A stretch of DNA of 64,000 nucleotides, taken from Ga0077527 sp964531455 (GTDB taxonomy: Bacteria > Pseudomonadota > Gammaproteobacteria > Burkholderiales > SG8-41). Positions 9,272 through 17,462 of the stretch are shown one piece after another. The position numbers and the translations under genes were made by a program. Within the stretch, counting starts at the first letter, position 1, and every line of letters begins with the position of its first letter. Location: contig CAZHFZ010000003.1 of assembly GCA_964531455.1 (NCBI GenBank), positions 45,234 through 109,233 on the forward strand. The letters are read 5' to 3'. Under the pieces are notes generated by a model. That model did no database searches. It was not told where the DNA came from and saw nothing but the letters and a program-made list of their open reading frames with translations.

Positions 9272-9697
9272 TTATTTGACCAGGGTGACCGGCACTTTCG
9301 CCAGATGGATCACTTTTGTGGCAATCGAGCCCAGAACCAAAGCGCCCAGCATGCCCATGCCACGGGTGCCCATGATGATTGATGAACATTTGAGGCGGCG
9401 CGCAGTTGCGGCGATCTTCTCAGCCGTATCTCCGACCACCATATGCACTTTGAATTTGGCCTTGGCCGCCTCCAAGGCGGTCACTCCACGCTTGAGAATG
9501 GCATCGGCACGCTTGTTCATGATCTGCCGGCGCTGGTGCTCTGAAATGTAGGCACCCACCATGCCATAGTCATCAAATGCCGGAACCACATGAAGCAGAT
9601 GAATGGTCGTTTGACCCTGTTCCGCCTCCTGAATCGCGAACTTCACGGCACGCAGGGAATTCGACGATCCGTCTACCGGCACCAGTATATTTTTCAA
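9272..9697 (-). CDS. Universal stress protein (UspA family)
   Basis: This 141-residue single-domain Usp opens KNILVPVDGSSNSLRA, the standard first strand with Asp. It ends with the nucleotide-binding signature G-2X-G-9X-G-S (GTRGMGMLGALVLGS), so it is the ATP-binding type. The open frame extends upstream to 9742, but those residues do not match the family. A TTG at 9697 is preceded by GGAGGA and places the normal N-terminus exactly, so I choose the TTG start despite a short spacing of 3-4 bases. Its place next to an oxygen-sensitive-type oxidoreductase operon on the same strand fits a role in stress or low-oxygen physiology, but that link is inference. Confidence 0.88.
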   Translation of the reverse strand: MKNILVPVDGSSNSLRAVKFAIQEAEQGQTTIHLLHVVPAFDDYGMVGAYISEHQRRQIMNKRADAILKRGVTALEAAKAKFKVHMVVGDTAEKIAATARRLKCSSIIMGTRGMGMLGALVLGSIATKVIHLAKVPVTLVK

Positions 9698-9832
9698 TGT
9701 TCCTCCAGAATTTACGAAATATGAGTATCGGGCGTTGACCATCGAATCTAGACGCTGCCAGCAAAACCGGCTTTGACAGTAATCAATAATTACACCGTAT
9801 CATAACGAAACGAAAACATATCGGGAGACCAC

Positions 9833-10759
9833 GTGCAGGACTACCTGCTGCTGGCCTTGGGTGTGGCCTGCGCCGCGTTTGGCGGCGACCTGTTCGTACG
9901 GGGTGCTATCAGCCTTGCGCATGCTGCCCGCGTATCGGATTTGATCATCGGCACCACCGTCGCAGCCTTTGCAACCTCCAGCCCTGAATTTGCCGTCGCT
10001 GTCACCTCAGCCATCCAGCAGACGCCGCAAATATCGTTCGGAGACGCCCTCGGCAGCAATGTCGTCAACATGGCGCTGGTTTTAGGTCTGGCACTTCTAG
10101 CCTCCCCCATCACTGCCCCGCGCAAAAGCATCCGGCGTGATTTTCCGGTTGCACTAGCCATACCGGTACTTACAGCGTTCGCATGCTCTGACGGCGTGCT
10201 TTCATGGATTGAGGCGATGCTGCTGATGATCTTTTTCATGATCTGGCTGGCCAGCGTCATTGTTTCCGCAAGCAGGAAGGGGGATTCCGCAGCGCCGGCA
10301 TCAACAGTGAAATTGCTGAGTGGACATCATGCCGCAGCCGTTGGCGGCATCGGACTTCTACTGCTGATCCTGGCCGGTGAAATGATCGTCAACGGGGCGC
10401 AGGGCATTGCAAGGGAGTTCGGCATCACCGACTTCGTCATTGGCGCAACGATTGTAGCCGTCGGCACGTCGGTACCTGAGCTCGCAACCGCACTCATCGC
10501 CAAATGGCGGGGGCATGATGACCTAGGCCTCGGCACCCTGCTCGGCAGCAATATATTCAACGGACTATGGATTGTGCCGGTAGCCGCCCTGATCCACCCG
10601 ATCCAAATTGACCTGGTGCAGGCCGGAACCGCCTTGGTTTTCGGCATGGCAGCCCTGCTGGTCGCATTTCCGCCCCGGAGCGGCATCATTGGCCGCAAGC
10701 ACGGCGCAGTCCTGTTGGCTGTTTATGGCGCGTACATCACGACCGTGTTGCTGACCTGA
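9833..10759 (+). CDS. Calcium/sodium antiporter (CaCA family, YrbG-like)
   Basis: This is a 308-residue integral membrane exchanger. It holds the two inverted alpha repeats of the cation/Ca2+ exchanger superfamily. The first is GTTVAAFATSSPEF with GDALGSNVVNMALVLG (about residues 42-90). The second is GATIVAVGTSVPELATAL with LGTLLGSNIFNGLW (about residues 203-255). The conserved acidic residues of both PE motifs, which bind the cation, are present. About ten hydrophobic segments are visible. Translation starts at GTG 9833, with GGGAG 6-7 bases upstream. It is divergent from the stress protein gene and convergent with the SET gene. Expected role: exchange of Ca2+ for Na+ across the inner membrane. 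Confidence 0.9.
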   Translation: MQDYLLLALGVACAAFGGDLFVRGAISLAHAARVSDLIIGTTVAAFATSSPEFAVAVTSAIQQTPQISFGDALGSNVVNMALVLGLALLASPITAPRKSIRRDFPVALAIPVLTAFACSDGVLSWIEAMLLMIFFMIWLASVIVSASRKGDSAAPASTVKLLSGHHAAAVGGIGLLLLILAGEMIVNGAQGIAREFGITDFVIGATIVAVGTSVPELATALIAKWRGHDDLGLGTLLGSNIFNGLWIVPVAALIHPIQIDLVQAGTALVFGMAALLVAFPPRSGIIGRKHGAVLLAVYGAYITTVLLT

Positions 10760-10777
10760 CCATCTTGCTCGCGCCCT

Positions 10778-11281
10778 TTACAGGGTCGCGATGATAAATT
10801 CGGGAATGGCCTTCAGTCTGAGGTAACGGGAGACCACGGCAGCAGGAAGACGGGCGACATTGGCAATGACTTGCCGGCAATTGCGTTCTCCGCAGTTACA
10901 TTTCATGGTCCAGATATCATCGGCGCCGAGCTGGGTCGAATAATCGTGGGTGACTTCCCGGCCAACCGCAATTCTCTTGAGCGCGCGCAACTGCAATCCG
11001 CTTGCCGTCCGCACGAGGCGTGAATTCGGATTGCATGAGTGATTGGAAAAAGCGCCAATCTCGCCCTCAGGATCGAGATAGAGTTCAGTGTCATAACGGT
11101 AACAATTTGCACCGCGCTGTGGATCCGTTTTCCAATACCCCCAGACGGTTTTCGGCGTAACAATGCGGCCACGAACGCGACAGATCAGATCATCCGGCTG
11201 AAAAGCGCGCAAGGCGACAAGGCCGAGTCCGTTGCGTACCGGACGCACGACCAGCGATTTCCCATATTTCAATTGAACCAC
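10778..11281 (-). CDS. SET-domain protein (putative protein-lysine methyltransferase)
   Basis: This 167-residue protein is little more than a SET domain. The SAM/active-site motif FSNHSCNPNSRL is at about residues 79-89. The catalytic Tyr is in EVTHDYS (Y114). A post-SET zinc motif CNCGERNC (C128, C130, C135, with C83 from NHSC) closes the fold. All core elements needed for a lysine methyltransferase are present, and no other domain is attached. SET proteins are widespread in eukaryotes and sporadic in bacteria, where substrates are mostly unknown. It stands alone between an exchanger gene (convergent) and a Bug receptor gene, so context gives no substrate. Confidence 0.85.
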   Translation of the reverse strand: MVQLKYGKSLVVRPVRNGLGLVALRAFQPDDLICRVRGRIVTPKTVWGYWKTDPQRGANCYRYDTELYLDPEGEIGAFSNHSCNPNSRLVRTASGLQLRALKRIAVGREVTHDYSTQLGADDIWTMKCNCGERNCRQVIANVARLPAAVVSRYLRLKAIPEFIIATL

Positions 11282-11412
11282 TCCAGAAGTCAGCAGCCGC
11301 GAAGCAGGCTCGGCCGTCAGGGCGCTGATGTTGCCTGCCTTGGCGGCTCAGGTCCAGTTCGCGATCCCGGATTCGAATGAACTCGCAGAACAACAGCTCA
11401 TTTTCATCGATA

Positions 11413-11444
11413 ACAAAAAACAGGCCGGAGGTTGCGCTCCGGCC
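11413..11444 (-). terminator. Rho-independent terminator of Bug receptor 4
   Basis: On the minus strand the inverted repeat GGCCGGAG/CTCCGGCC (11423-11430 with 11437-11444, 6-base loop) is followed by a run of six T at 11415-11420. It lies 63 bases after the receptor stop codon, where a terminator for that gene is expected. Confidence 0.85.
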
Positions 11445-11507
11445 AGATAGGGTTGGAACTGATTTAACCAACACAAAAGGTGATAGAAAACTGTCACCCG
11501 GCGATCA

Positions 11508-12482
11508 TCAATCCACCTGGATTTTGGCGTCCTTGACCACTTTAGTCCATTTCGCAATTTCATTAATGATGTATTTTTTGAATTCTTCAGGCGGAATACC
11601 GCCGATTTCAGAACCCTCAGACAGCAGTCGCCCCTGCAGATCCGGCTCATTAAGAGCCTTCACGATTTCCTTGTGCAGCCGGTCTATGATCGGCTTGGGC
11701 GTCTTGGCTGGCGCAACCACGCCCTGCCAGGATGTTGCTTCGTAGCCTGGAACTGCATCGGCTATCGGCGCAGCCTCTTTCCATGAAGCGAGGCGACGCT
11801 TGCTTGTTACACCAAGAATCCGCAATTTGCCTGCCTTCGCCTGGGTGATCGTGATCGCCGGCTGCAGGAAAGTCATTTGCACCTGTCCAGCCAGCAGTTC
11901 AGTCACCGACTGACCTGACCCCTTGTACGGCACATGAACCATGTCGATTCCCGCCATGGTACGGAACAACTCCATGGCCAGATGCGACCCGCCGCCAGCC
12001 CCCGAAGAAGCGAAGTTGAGCTGCCCCGGCCGGCTCTTGGCCAGCGCGACAAACTCTTTGACCGAATTGGCCGGCACCGTCGGATGTACGACCATGAAGT
12101 AAGGATTTGATGCCGTCAGGGTGATCGGCGAAAAATCGCGGATCGGGTCATACGGCAGTTTTGCCTTGGTTGCGACATTCGTGGCCAGCGTGCTGATGGT
12201 CCCGAAGAAAATCGTGTAGCCATCGGGCGGCGCTTCCTTGGCCATTGTCGCCGCAATCAGTCCGGCTCCACCGGCGCGATTGTCAATGATGATTTGCTTG
12301 CCCAGTGTCACGCTGAGTTTTTGTCCAAGCGCCCGGGCCATGATGTCTGTTGGCCCGCCAGCAACAAAAGGAACGATAGCGCGTATGGGCTTGGTGGGAT
12401 ATTCCTGCGAGTGTGCAAGGCCGGAAATCAATGCGCTTGCGGTCAAAGCAGCGAGTGCCCCAAAACTTGAAATGGATGTCAT
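11508..12482 (-). CDS. Bug/TctC-family periplasmic solute receptor (4)
   Basis: This 324-residue Bug receptor has a signal peptide (MTSISSFGALAALTASALIS, cleavage about GLAHS-QEYPTK). It shows IRAIVPFVAGGPTDIMAR, QIIIDNRAGGAG and the ligand loop VPYKGSGQSVTELL. The reading frame is open to 12713, but the upstream residues are not secretory and look random. ATG 12482 has AGGT 7 bases upstream and begins the signal peptide. It stands apart from the other three receptors, has its own terminator (11413-11444) and no transporter partners nearby. Ligand unknown. Confidence 0.92.
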   Translation of the reverse strand: MTSISSFGALAALTASALISGLAHSQEYPTKPIRAIVPFVAGGPTDIMARALGQKLSVTLGKQIIIDNRAGGAGLIAATMAKEAPPDGYTIFFGTISTLATNVATKAKLPYDPIRDFSPITLTASNPYFMVVHPTVPANSVKEFVALAKSRPGQLNFASSGAGGGSHLAMELFRTMAGIDMVHVPYKGSGQSVTELLAGQVQMTFLQPAITITQAKAGKLRILGVTSKRRLASWKEAAPIADAVPGYEATSWQGVVAPAKTPKPIIDRLHKEIVKALNEPDLQGRLLSEGSEIGGIPPEEFKKYIINEIAKWTKVVKDAKIQVD

Positions 12483-13352
12483 CAAATTACCTGTAAACGG
12501 CTTGATAAATATTAAAAAAAAGAATTGCTGAAAAAATATAACTGCAATTGATTGTAACTGAAAACCCCGGGAATACCGCCGCACATCAATGGTGCAACAA
12601 GCTCTAATGTGGTGCGATAAATTCAGATCATCTTCACCCCGTGCACCCGTCGTCAGCGTGCAATTCGGCGCCCGCAGATCGCTTAACAACAAGAGCCGCA
12701 GCCATCGTTGCAAGCCATGGACTCGCGATATTCCGCGCTCGCAGTCCTTTCTGAGACATTCAAAACATCACTTCAGTTCAAACGCATGAAAGACGAAATG
12801 GTGTTGAGCAGGGTTTGAAACCGGAACAATGGAAGCATCAACAAAATGCTGAAGATCCTCATGCGGTTGGTAATACCGAAGTCGCATCACCCACATTTAC
12901 CGGCGCTGAAACAGCGTGGAATAATCGCGGTAAATTTCGCGGCCTGCAGCACGAGTTTTGCGCCCATGCAGTTTCAGTAATTACCTGTAAATCGTGTCCA
13001 ACTGCTCAACCCGCTGAAATGACGGTCCCAGACGCTGAATTCACTTTCCGGACCGCTCTATTGCGGGCGACGCCATAAGCAAAACGGTTATCGCCGCAGC
13101 GGCGGCCGATCTGCCGTCAGCCCCAAACCGTTTGGGCGCTGAAAGCCCGACACCGAAACCGGCAAGCAGTTCGCCGCGCCGTAACAATCACAACTTGACG
13201 ATACTCAATCCACTGCGCACCGGGGCCGCGCTGAATGATTTGCCTTAACGCAGATGAATGCAGGGCGAATTTGCAGTCACCACAGATCTAATAAATATAA
13301 TTTAAAACAATGACTTACAATGCATCTACTATGATTTCCACAAATCACCAAC
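12483..13352. other. 870-base stretch without a convincing gene
   Basis: No reading frame here has family resemblance over its length. The largest plus-strand frame (12815-13078, 87 codons) has no recognisable protein. AT-rich sequence at 12500-12550 probably contains the promoter of Bug receptor 4. The AT-rich segment 13290-13340 lies just downstream of prpE but shows no clean hairpin plus T-run. A short minus-strand piece near 13141-13176 reads like the C-terminal glycine-rich motif of a KAS III enzyme (GELLAGFGVGLS) and may be a gene relic. Confidence 0.5.
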
Positions 13353-15248
13353 TCAGTCCTTAAGTGCACCGCGGATCTGCTCCAGCGCGGCCGGATCCTC
13401 AATTGTCGTCAGATCGCCCGGGTCCCGGCCTTCGGCCAATGCCTGCAAGGAACGCCGGAGCAATTTGCCCGAGCGTGTTTTCGGCAACGAATTCACAAAC
13501 AGCACGCGTCGCGGCCTTGCGATTGCACCAAGTTGATGATCAACGGCATTCATAATCTCCTTTTCCTGCCGGTCGCGTTCGGCTGCGGTATTCAGCCTGG
13601 ATGCGTCTTTTACTACAGCGAATGCGAGGGGCATCTGCCCCTTCAATGCATCAGCCACCCCAACAACGGCTACTTCAGCAATATTGGAATGGGATTGCAC
13701 GGCCTCTTCGATCTCGCGGGTTCCGATGCGATGACCGGCAACGTTGATCACGTCGTCCGTACGGCCCAGGATAAAGGTGTAGCCGTCTTTGTCACGAACC
13801 CCCCAATCGAAGGTTGAATAGAGCAGCAGCTTCGGGAAAGTCCTGAAGTAGGTATTGACGAACCGATCATCGTCACCCCACACGGTAGTCATGCAACCAG
13901 GTGGCAGCGGCGGTGCAATGGTCAACACCCCCTTCTCTCCCGCTGCAGTTTCGGTCGCATCGCTTTCACGCAACAGTTTCAGGTCATAACCGTAAACCGG
14001 AAAACCCGGGCTGCCATATTTGACATCGGCTTTTTCAATACCCGGCGCCAGCGAGAGGATCGGCCAGCCGGTTTCGGTCTGCCAGTAATGATCGATCACC
14101 GGTTTGCCGATGGCGTCGTGTAACCAGCGATGCGTGGGCTCATCCAGCGGTTCTCCGGCGAGAAACAGATGACGCAGCGAGGACAGGTCGTATTTCTTGA
14201 GGTATGCCGGATCCTGTTTCTTCAACACCCGCGCCGCCGTCGGCGATGAAAACATCACTGTGACCTTCTGCTCCTGCACGATTTTCCACCAGATCCCTGC
14301 ATCAGGACGGATCGGCAAACCTTCATACAGAATGGTGGTCATGCCATGAATCAGCGGACCATAAACAATGTAGGAATGTCCGACAACCCAGCCCACATCG
14401 GAGGTGGTGAACATGGTCTCACCGGGTTTGCCGCAATAGATGTGCTGCATCGAACTCGCCAGCGCGACAGCATAACCACCGGTATCGCGCTGCACGCCCT
14501 TGGGCTTGCCCGTGGTGCCTGAGGTATAGAGAATATAAGACGGATCGCTGGATTCCAGCCAGGTTACCGGCACCCGGGTATCGCCATGCAGTTTGATCTG
14601 CTCGGCGTAATCAACATCGCGCCCCTGCACCATCCTGAAATCCCTGTCGATGCCGCGATTGACCACCAGCACCTTTTGCGGGGGATATTTGGCCAAGTCT
14701 ATGGCCTCATCCACCAGAGGCTTATAGTGGATGGCCTTGCCGCCGCGCAAACCGGCGTCGGATGTAATAATCAGTTTCGGCCTGGCATCATCAATGCGCG
14801 AGGCGCAACTCGCTGCGGCAAATCCGCCAAACACCACGGAATGCACTGCACCCAGGCGTGCGCAGGCAAGCATCGCAAACGCTGCCTCGGGGATCATCGG
14901 CATGTAAATCAGCACGCGGTCGCCTCGTCCCACACCCTGCGCTGCGATTACAGCAGCACAGGCGTTTACCGCTGCATGCAGTTCACGGTAGGTATAACTG
15001 CGCTCAGCCCCGGTTTCGCTGGAGATGTAGATCAGTGCAGGCTGGTCGCCACGGACGTCAAGATGCCGGTCAACCGCGTTGTAACAGAGATTGGTTAAAC
15101 CGCCGACGAACCACTTGGCAAATGGCGGCTTGCTGAAATCAAGCACCTGGTCAAATGGACGGTGCCAGTGAATGCGCTGCGCCTCTTCCGCCCAGAACGC
15201 TTCACGATGTTCGATGGAACGACGATGAAAATCGGCGTAAGCGCCCAT
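13353..15248 (-). CDS. prpE: Propionyl-CoA synthetase (propionate-CoA ligase)
   Basis: This 631-residue ANL-superfamily acyl-CoA synthetase activates propionate to propionyl-CoA through an acyl-adenylate. The phosphate-binding loop YTSGTTGKPKGVQRDTGGYA carries the RDTGGYAVAL extension that I associate with PrpE, not with AcsA. Later motifs are YWQTETGWP, a hinge region in FILGRTDDVINVAGHRIGTREIE, and the C-terminal catalytic Lys in LPKTRSGKLLRR. ATG 15248 has GGAGGGG 4-5 bases upstream. It follows acuI on the same strand (97-base gap), which pairs two routes to propionyl-CoA: direct activation of propionate and reduction of acryloyl-CoA. The product would feed PrpC, encoded at 29838. Confidence 0.93.
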   Translation of the reverse strand: MGAYADFHRRSIEHREAFWAEEAQRIHWHRPFDQVLDFSKPPFAKWFVGGLTNLCYNAVDRHLDVRGDQPALIYISSETGAERSYTYRELHAAVNACAAVIAAQGVGRGDRVLIYMPMIPEAAFAMLACARLGAVHSVVFGGFAAASCASRIDDARPKLIITSDAGLRGGKAIHYKPLVDEAIDLAKYPPQKVLVVNRGIDRDFRMVQGRDVDYAEQIKLHGDTRVPVTWLESSDPSYILYTSGTTGKPKGVQRDTGGYAVALASSMQHIYCGKPGETMFTTSDVGWVVGHSYIVYGPLIHGMTTILYEGLPIRPDAGIWWKIVQEQKVTVMFSSPTAARVLKKQDPAYLKKYDLSSLRHLFLAGEPLDEPTHRWLHDAIGKPVIDHYWQTETGWPILSLAPGIEKADVKYGSPGFPVYGYDLKLLRESDATETAAGEKGVLTIAPPLPPGCMTTVWGDDDRFVNTYFRTFPKLLLYSTFDWGVRDKDGYTFILGRTDDVINVAGHRIGTREIEEAVQSHSNIAEVAVVGVADALKGQMPLAFAVVKDASRLNTAAERDRQEKEIMNAVDHQLGAIARPRRVLFVNSLPKTRSGKLLRRSLQALAEGRDPGDLTTIEDPAALEQIRGALKD

Positions 15249-15345
15249 ATCCCCTCCAGTGATTGGCTGGGGCGGCGCAGTTTATTTGGATGCGCTACGT
15301 TGAAATGGTTACGTCGCCCGCAGTGGCCATTATCCGCCCAGGGTC

Positions 15346-16335
15346 TTACAAAATCCTGACCACTGCTCGGCCGCGGATTTCACCTTTGATCATGCGCTCG
15401 AAATACCCCGGCAAATCAGCCAGGCCAATCGTATGGGCTATGGATTCAAGATGTCGCGGCTTGAGATCAGTGGCCAGCCGCTCCCAGACTTTTTTGCGTA
15501 GCGTCATCGGTGTCGCCACCGAATCAACGCCGATCAGCCGTACGCCGCGCAGGATGAACGGCAGCACATTGGTTTTGAGATCGATGCCGCCGGCATTGCC
15601 GAAGCTGCCGATGACGCCGTGAGGCTGCATGGTACGCGTCAGCCATCCGAGCTGATCACCGCCGACGGAATCAAAGGCGGCAGCCCAAAGCGGCTTTTCC
15701 AGCGGACGCGTGCCGAAATCCACAGTAGCGCGATCGAGAATTTCCGCAGCGCCCAGTTCGCGCAAATAATCATGCTCCGCGGTCTTGCCGGTAATCGCCG
15801 TCACCGCATAACCCTTTGCGGCCAGCATGTCGATGGCAAGACTGGCCACGCCGCCAGTGGCTCCGTTGACCAGGACCTTGCCGCCCGCCGGCGTCATGCC
15901 GTTCAACTCGAGCAACTCCACCGCCAGGCCTGCCGTGTAACCGGCTGTGCCCAGGGCCATGGCTTCAAACAGGGACAGCCCCTTGGGCAAGGGCACGACC
16001 CAGACAGCAGGAACGCGGCAAAGCCCGGAATATCCGCCGTCATGGGCCACACCCATGTCGTAGCTGGTGCAGAGAATTTCATCGCCGGGCTTGAACCGCG
16101 CATCACTGGAACTGAGTACCGTGCCGGCTGCGTCAATGCCGCCGATCAGCGGAAAGTTGCGGATGATTTTTCCGCCGGCCCCAGTCGCGGCCAATGCGTC
16201 CTTGAAGTTGACGCTGGAATACGCCGTCTGGAACACCACCTCGCCACGGCCGATATCCGCCGTCGGCACTTCGACGACATCACCTTCTATCTTGTTGTTT
16301 TCATTGAATATTCTGTAGGCCTTGCAGTGTTCCAT
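15346..16335 (-). CDS. acuI: Acryloyl-CoA reductase (NADPH), YhdH/AcuI family
   Basis: This 329-residue zinc-independent medium-chain dehydrogenase/reductase matches the YhdH/AcuI group, with AYSSVNFKDALAATGAGGKI, FPLIGGIDAAGTV and the NADPH-binding segment VLVNGATGGVASLAIDML. AcuI reduces the toxic electrophile acryloyl-CoA to propionyl-CoA in DMSP and 3-hydroxypropionate metabolism. The ATG at 16335 is 7 bases after the zapE stop, with GAGGG upstream, so it is probably co-transcribed with zapE and followed by prpE. The neighbouring prpE supports the acryloyl-CoA assignment over a generic quinone reductase label. Confidence 0.9.
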   Translation of the reverse strand: MEHCKAYRIFNENNKIEGDVVEVPTADIGRGEVVFQTAYSSVNFKDALAATGAGGKIIRNFPLIGGIDAAGTVLSSSDARFKPGDEILCTSYDMGVAHDGGYSGLCRVPAVWVVPLPKGLSLFEAMALGTAGYTAGLAVELLELNGMTPAGGKVLVNGATGGVASLAIDMLAAKGYAVTAITGKTAEHDYLRELGAAEILDRATVDFGTRPLEKPLWAAAFDSVGGDQLGWLTRTMQPHGVIGSFGNAGGIDLKTNVLPFILRGVRLIGVDSVATPMTLRKKVWERLATDLKPRHLESIAHTIGLADLPGYFERMIKGEIRGRAVVRIL

Positions 16336-16342
16336 GGCGCCC

Positions 16343-17443
16343 TCACGGTAAATGGGGTTGAGCGAGGTACTGATGCGTCTGCATTTCAGTCAGGCGACTG
16401 GCGAGCCGCTCTTTTAATGACGCATTCAAATGCGCCTGGAAACCGTCGTTGTCGGACGCCGCAGCAACCAGATCATCCACCGGAACCGAAGCACTCAACA
16501 TCAGTTTCACCCGGCGATCATAGAACTCATCGACCAGCCACACAAACCGGCGCAGCATGTCGCTGTCATCCGGAGTGAAGCAAGGTACCGCGGAGATCAG
16601 CACGGTGTGATAACGGCGCGACAGTTCGATGTAATCGGGTTTGCCGCGCGGTCCCGCGCAAAGCTCCTCGAAGTCAAACCAGGCGATCCCAGACGCCTGC
16701 CGGCGTACCCGGATCAGGCGGTCTTCGATATCGAGGGGCGCGTTGTCTTCATCGCCGCTGGAAATATGGCTGAAGGCTTCATCAAGGTGCCGGTCGGCGT
16801 CCGCGCCGATATGGTATGTCCCCGCCTTTTCCAGTTCGCGCAGGCGGTAATCGGTACCGGCATCGACATTGACCACGGTCATGCGTTCGAGGATCAGATC
16901 AATCGCCGGCAGGAACTGCACACGCTGCAAGCCGTGCTGATACAGCTCGGTCGGCGCAAAATTGGAGGTGGTCAGCAGCACCACGCCCTCGCTCATCAAT
17001 CCTTCCAGCAGGCGACGCATCAACATCGCATCGGTGATGTCGGTGACATGGAACTCATCGAGGCAGAGGATCTGCGCTTCGGCTGCAATGTCGCGCGCAA
17101 TCAGCAACATCGGGTCAGCCTGCCCTTGATGGCGGCTCAGACCCTTGTGGATTTCCTGCATGAAGCGGTGAAAATGCACGCGCTTCTTGGTGACGTCGGG
17201 TACAAAAGCAAAAAAGCTGTCCATCAGGAAGCTTTTGCCGCGACCGACGCCGCCCCAGAGATAAACGCCGCGGATCACATGGCTGCGATTGAGAAAACTC
17301 AGCAGGCCGCGGCGCTGCTGGCGGTGATCGAGGTCCTGATGCACCCGCTGCAGTTCGCGTGCGGCGACTTGCTGGGCATCGTCAGGCGCGAAACCGTGCT
17401 CACCGGCACGGTCCCGCAGGAACTGGACAAAATCGGCGGACAA
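16343..17443 (-). CDS. zapE: Cell division ATPase ZapE (AFG1-like)
   Basis: This 366-residue AFG1/ZapE-type AAA ATPase has Walker A (GGVGRGKSFLMD), Walker B (ILCLDEFHVTD) and the family segment KKRVHFHRFMQEIH between them. In Escherichia coli ZapE associates with the Z ring under stress; mitochondrial AFG1 acts on respiratory complexes. The only usable start in the frame is a TTG at 17443, 19 bases after the lpdA stop, and no clear Shine-Dalgarno precedes it, so the exact N-terminus is less certain. It rides at the end of the TCA gene string, an arrangement common in betaproteobacteria. Confidence 0.9.
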   Translation of the reverse strand: MSADFVQFLRDRAGEHGFAPDDAQQVAARELQRVHQDLDHRQQRRGLLSFLNRSHVIRGVYLWGGVGRGKSFLMDSFFAFVPDVTKKRVHFHRFMQEIHKGLSRHQGQADPMLLIARDIAAEAQILCLDEFHVTDITDAMLMRRLLEGLMSEGVVLLTTSNFAPTELYQHGLQRVQFLPAIDLILERMTVVNVDAGTDYRLRELEKAGTYHIGADADRHLDEAFSHISSGDEDNAPLDIEDRLIRVRRQASGIAWFDFEELCAGPRGKPDYIELSRRYHTVLISAVPCFTPDDSDMLRRFVWLVDEFYDRRVKLMLSASVPVDDLVAAASDNDGFQAHLNASLKERLASRLTEMQTHQYLAQPHLP

Positions 17444-17462
17444 AGGCGAACCGGAACCAGGA

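Noticed and set aside
12815..13078. An 87-codon frame in the gap before prpE
   Set aside because: No recognisable protein and no ribosome binding site; composition is like the surrounding non-coding DNA.
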